Shown: positions 62,595-64,000 of the stretch, one piece after another
Layout of the letters: the number at the start of each line of letters is the position of its first letter
Numbering within the stretch: the stretch's first letter is position 1
Assembly (NCBI GenBank): GCA_016707205.1
Contig: JADJHZ010000014.1
Location: 78,509-142,508, forward strand
Length of the DNA: 64,000 nt
Direction: 5' to 3'
DNA from: Haliscomenobacter sp.
Lineage (GTDB): Bacteria > Bacteroidota > Bacteroidia > Chitinophagales > Saprospiraceae
The notes under the pieces: model-generated
Told to the model about the DNA's origin: nothing
What the model saw: only the letters and a program-made list of their open reading frames with translations
The model's database searches: none
Translations under genes and position numbers: made by a program

Positions 62595-63707
62595 ATGCGC
62601 CTTGTACTATCTCCTGTCGGCACCAGCATCCTCACCAACCAAGCTGGCGAGCATCGATCAACATTGAATGAATATGCGAATGCGCAAGAACAAGATATGC
62701 CGCAAAACGTGATTGGTCTCGTTGGAGAACTTCATAACAAGGCTTTGGAAAAACTTGACACTGCAAGCCTTTCAGAGCTTCAAAGAGATAGCGCAGAACT
62801 CAATGGCATCATCGGCTTATACGATAATAACCTGCCGGAGCAATCCAACGATATGCACATATTGGTTGCTACCGACACTTACCAAGGCAAGGCGACCGCA
62901 GGTATTGTTGAAAAAGTACTAAAAAAGCACTTTGTCAATACGCAAACATATACGCCTCAAGGGCTAAATACGAATAGCAAGACCGCCTTTCTTGAAGCGA
63001 TTAAGGACCTGCTCAAATGGTGTGACGAAACGCTTCCAGGTTATAGAACCGCAGGATATGAGATAATATTCAACCTCACCGGGGCTTCAAAAGTCTGCAA
63101 GGCTATTTGAATACGATTGGGATGTTCTATGCAGATCGTATTGTTTATATTTTCGAATCCGGGCAGGAAGTCATAGCGATTCCTAAGCTACCTGTGAAGT
63201 TGGAGATGGGAATCTTTTATGAACAAGCGAGTATTTTCCTGCAACTCTCACAAACATCAGATGGGTTACCTGGTGACAAATTGGATGCCATCCCTAACGT
63301 AATGCTTGACTGCGTTGACAACCGCTGCTTGCTTTCACCTTGGGGCGCATTAACATGGAATAATGCCAAGCGCGAGATTTTATCCAAAGATCTAATTGGA
63401 TTACCCATGATCGCTTATGAGGATAGTTTCAAAAAATTTCAGGAATAATGCCCAAGCAGACGAGAAGGTTAAACTTCAAGAGACCTTAGCTAAGGTATCT
63501 TGTCTCTTACAGGAGAACCACGGAGATATTTCTTGTTTAAAAGGCGGACGTGCCGGAGGACTATTATATGATAACTACAGCGGCAAGGAGAGTCATTTGG
63601 GGCACTTTCGACTTGGCAAGGGTCCTCGGGTCAGCTGTCAATATATCAATCAAATCCTTCGGTTGCGACATTTTGGCCAGCATGATAATGTCGAGGATAA
63701 TCCCTGA
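62595..63707 (+). pseudogene. CARF-domain effector with RelE-like C-terminus, two frameshifts
   Basis: Starts 3 bases after the RAMP gene. The CARF ligand domain begins LVLSPVGTSILTNQAGEH and includes NLTG(G)FKS and YIFESGQEVIAIPKLPV, the pattern of the APE2256/TIGR02619 group. The C-terminal part (LQETLAKVSCLL ... HFRLGKGPRVSCQYINQILRLRHFGQHDNV) resembles RelE-type RNase toxins. The frame breaks at 63081-63084 (a G run, one G missing; adding it restores TGGFKSLQGYLNTIGMFY) and at 63431-63439 (A/T runs, one base extra; removing it restores FKKFRNNAQADEK). Cyclic oligoadenylate from Cas10 would activate such an effector. The fragments are 62595-63110, 63107-63448 and 63417-63707. Confidence 0.7.
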
Positions 63708-63798
63708 AATTTCCCAACAAGAATAATATCGCAAACACCAATATTTATGATCGCATTCTCCAGAAACTCTTTCCCACTACTTCAGTAACGGTAGGACC

Positions 63799-64000
63799 AT
63801 GCAAGACCTCCTCAATACCCTTCAAAAAACCGGCAAAGAGCTCCAGGCCCTTATGGCATACAAACTGGAACTGTTGCTCCCCGATATTCAGCACCAACTG
63901 AATACACCGGCAAGACGTGACGATGGAGAGCAAATTGCACATTTACTAGATGAACTTTATGATTGTGTGCAATGGGCTGTCGGTCAACAGGAATATGAAC
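63799..64000 (+). CDS. Hypothetical protein, truncated by the window end
   Basis: An open frame starting ATG 63799 runs off the end of the window; 67 codons are visible (begins MQDLLNTLQKTGKELQALMA, continues YKLELLLPDIQ). It is helical and charged, with no recognised domain. It lies 91 bases after the CARF effector on the same strand and may be another accessory gene of the CRISPR locus. Confidence 0.5.
   Translation, partial: MQDLLNTLQKTGKELQALMAYKLELLLPDIQHQLNTPARRDDGEQIAHLLDELYDCVQWAVGQQEYE

Overview
The window looks like a chromosomal piece of a Bacteroidota bacterium, most likely of the Saprospiria/Saprospiraceae type. The support is a secreted protein with a type IX secretion (T9SS) C-terminal sorting domain, promoter-like TTTG-N20-TAnnTTTG elements, a DUF1343 cell-wall hydrolase, a DnaQ/GIY-YIG fusion nuclease, and housekeeping genes (mrp, pyrF, icd, ruvB, dnaA) typical of that phylum. 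The genus is inference.

Layout. 0.2-18 kb is core genome: Fe-S assembly genes (mrp, NifU-like, IscA/HesB), pyrF, icd, ruvB, dnaA and several exported proteins. Dispersed repeats interrupt it: a ~90-bp palindromic MITE-like family, REP elements with their RAYT transposase, degenerate 8-bp repeats that contain the stop codons of three genes, and CCCCCTAACCCC-type repeats. 17.5-20.5 kb holds a HepT/MntA toxin-antitoxin pair and a trypsin-nuclease fusion. 20.6-22.1 kb is a tRNA locus on the minus strand with tRNA-Pro(TGG), tRNA-Ser(GCT), a Pro-like tRNA body with a GGA anticodon, a GIY-YIG gene lying between tRNA sequences, and a 99-bp tandem array of chimeric, probably non-functional tRNA units.

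25.5-45.6 kb is the most interesting region, a RiPP (modified peptide) locus. It encodes a HisKA-like/AraC regulator, three precursors with NHLP-type leaders ending in VAGG and very different cores, a LanM dehydratase domain protein with no cyclase (DUF4135), a GT-B and a GT2 glycosyltransferase, and a tight export operon: cyclic-nucleotide-binding protein, TolC, HlyD, C39 peptidase-ABC transporter, second NHLM-type ABC transporter (split by a 1-nt frameshift), an HExxH protein and a GAF-GAF-PAS class III nucleotidyl cyclase. A cyclase at one end and a cNMP-binding protein at the other suggest second-messenger control of peptide maturation or export.

45.6-53.2 kb carries a phosphohistidine phosphatase-like lipoprotein, exported proteins, a DUF4143 ATPase with a palindromic promoter, a patatin/membrane-protein pair and a WYL regulator. 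53.9-63.7 kb is a type III-D-like CRISPR operon: cas6, an HD-less cas10 with GGDD, two double-RAMP proteins, csx19, a TIGR03986-like RAMP gene and a CARF effector with a RelE-like C-terminus. The last two genes are broken by five homopolymer indels. No CRISPR array is visible. The indels (and one in the ABC gene) may be sequencing errors, so apparent pseudogenes need read-level confirmation.
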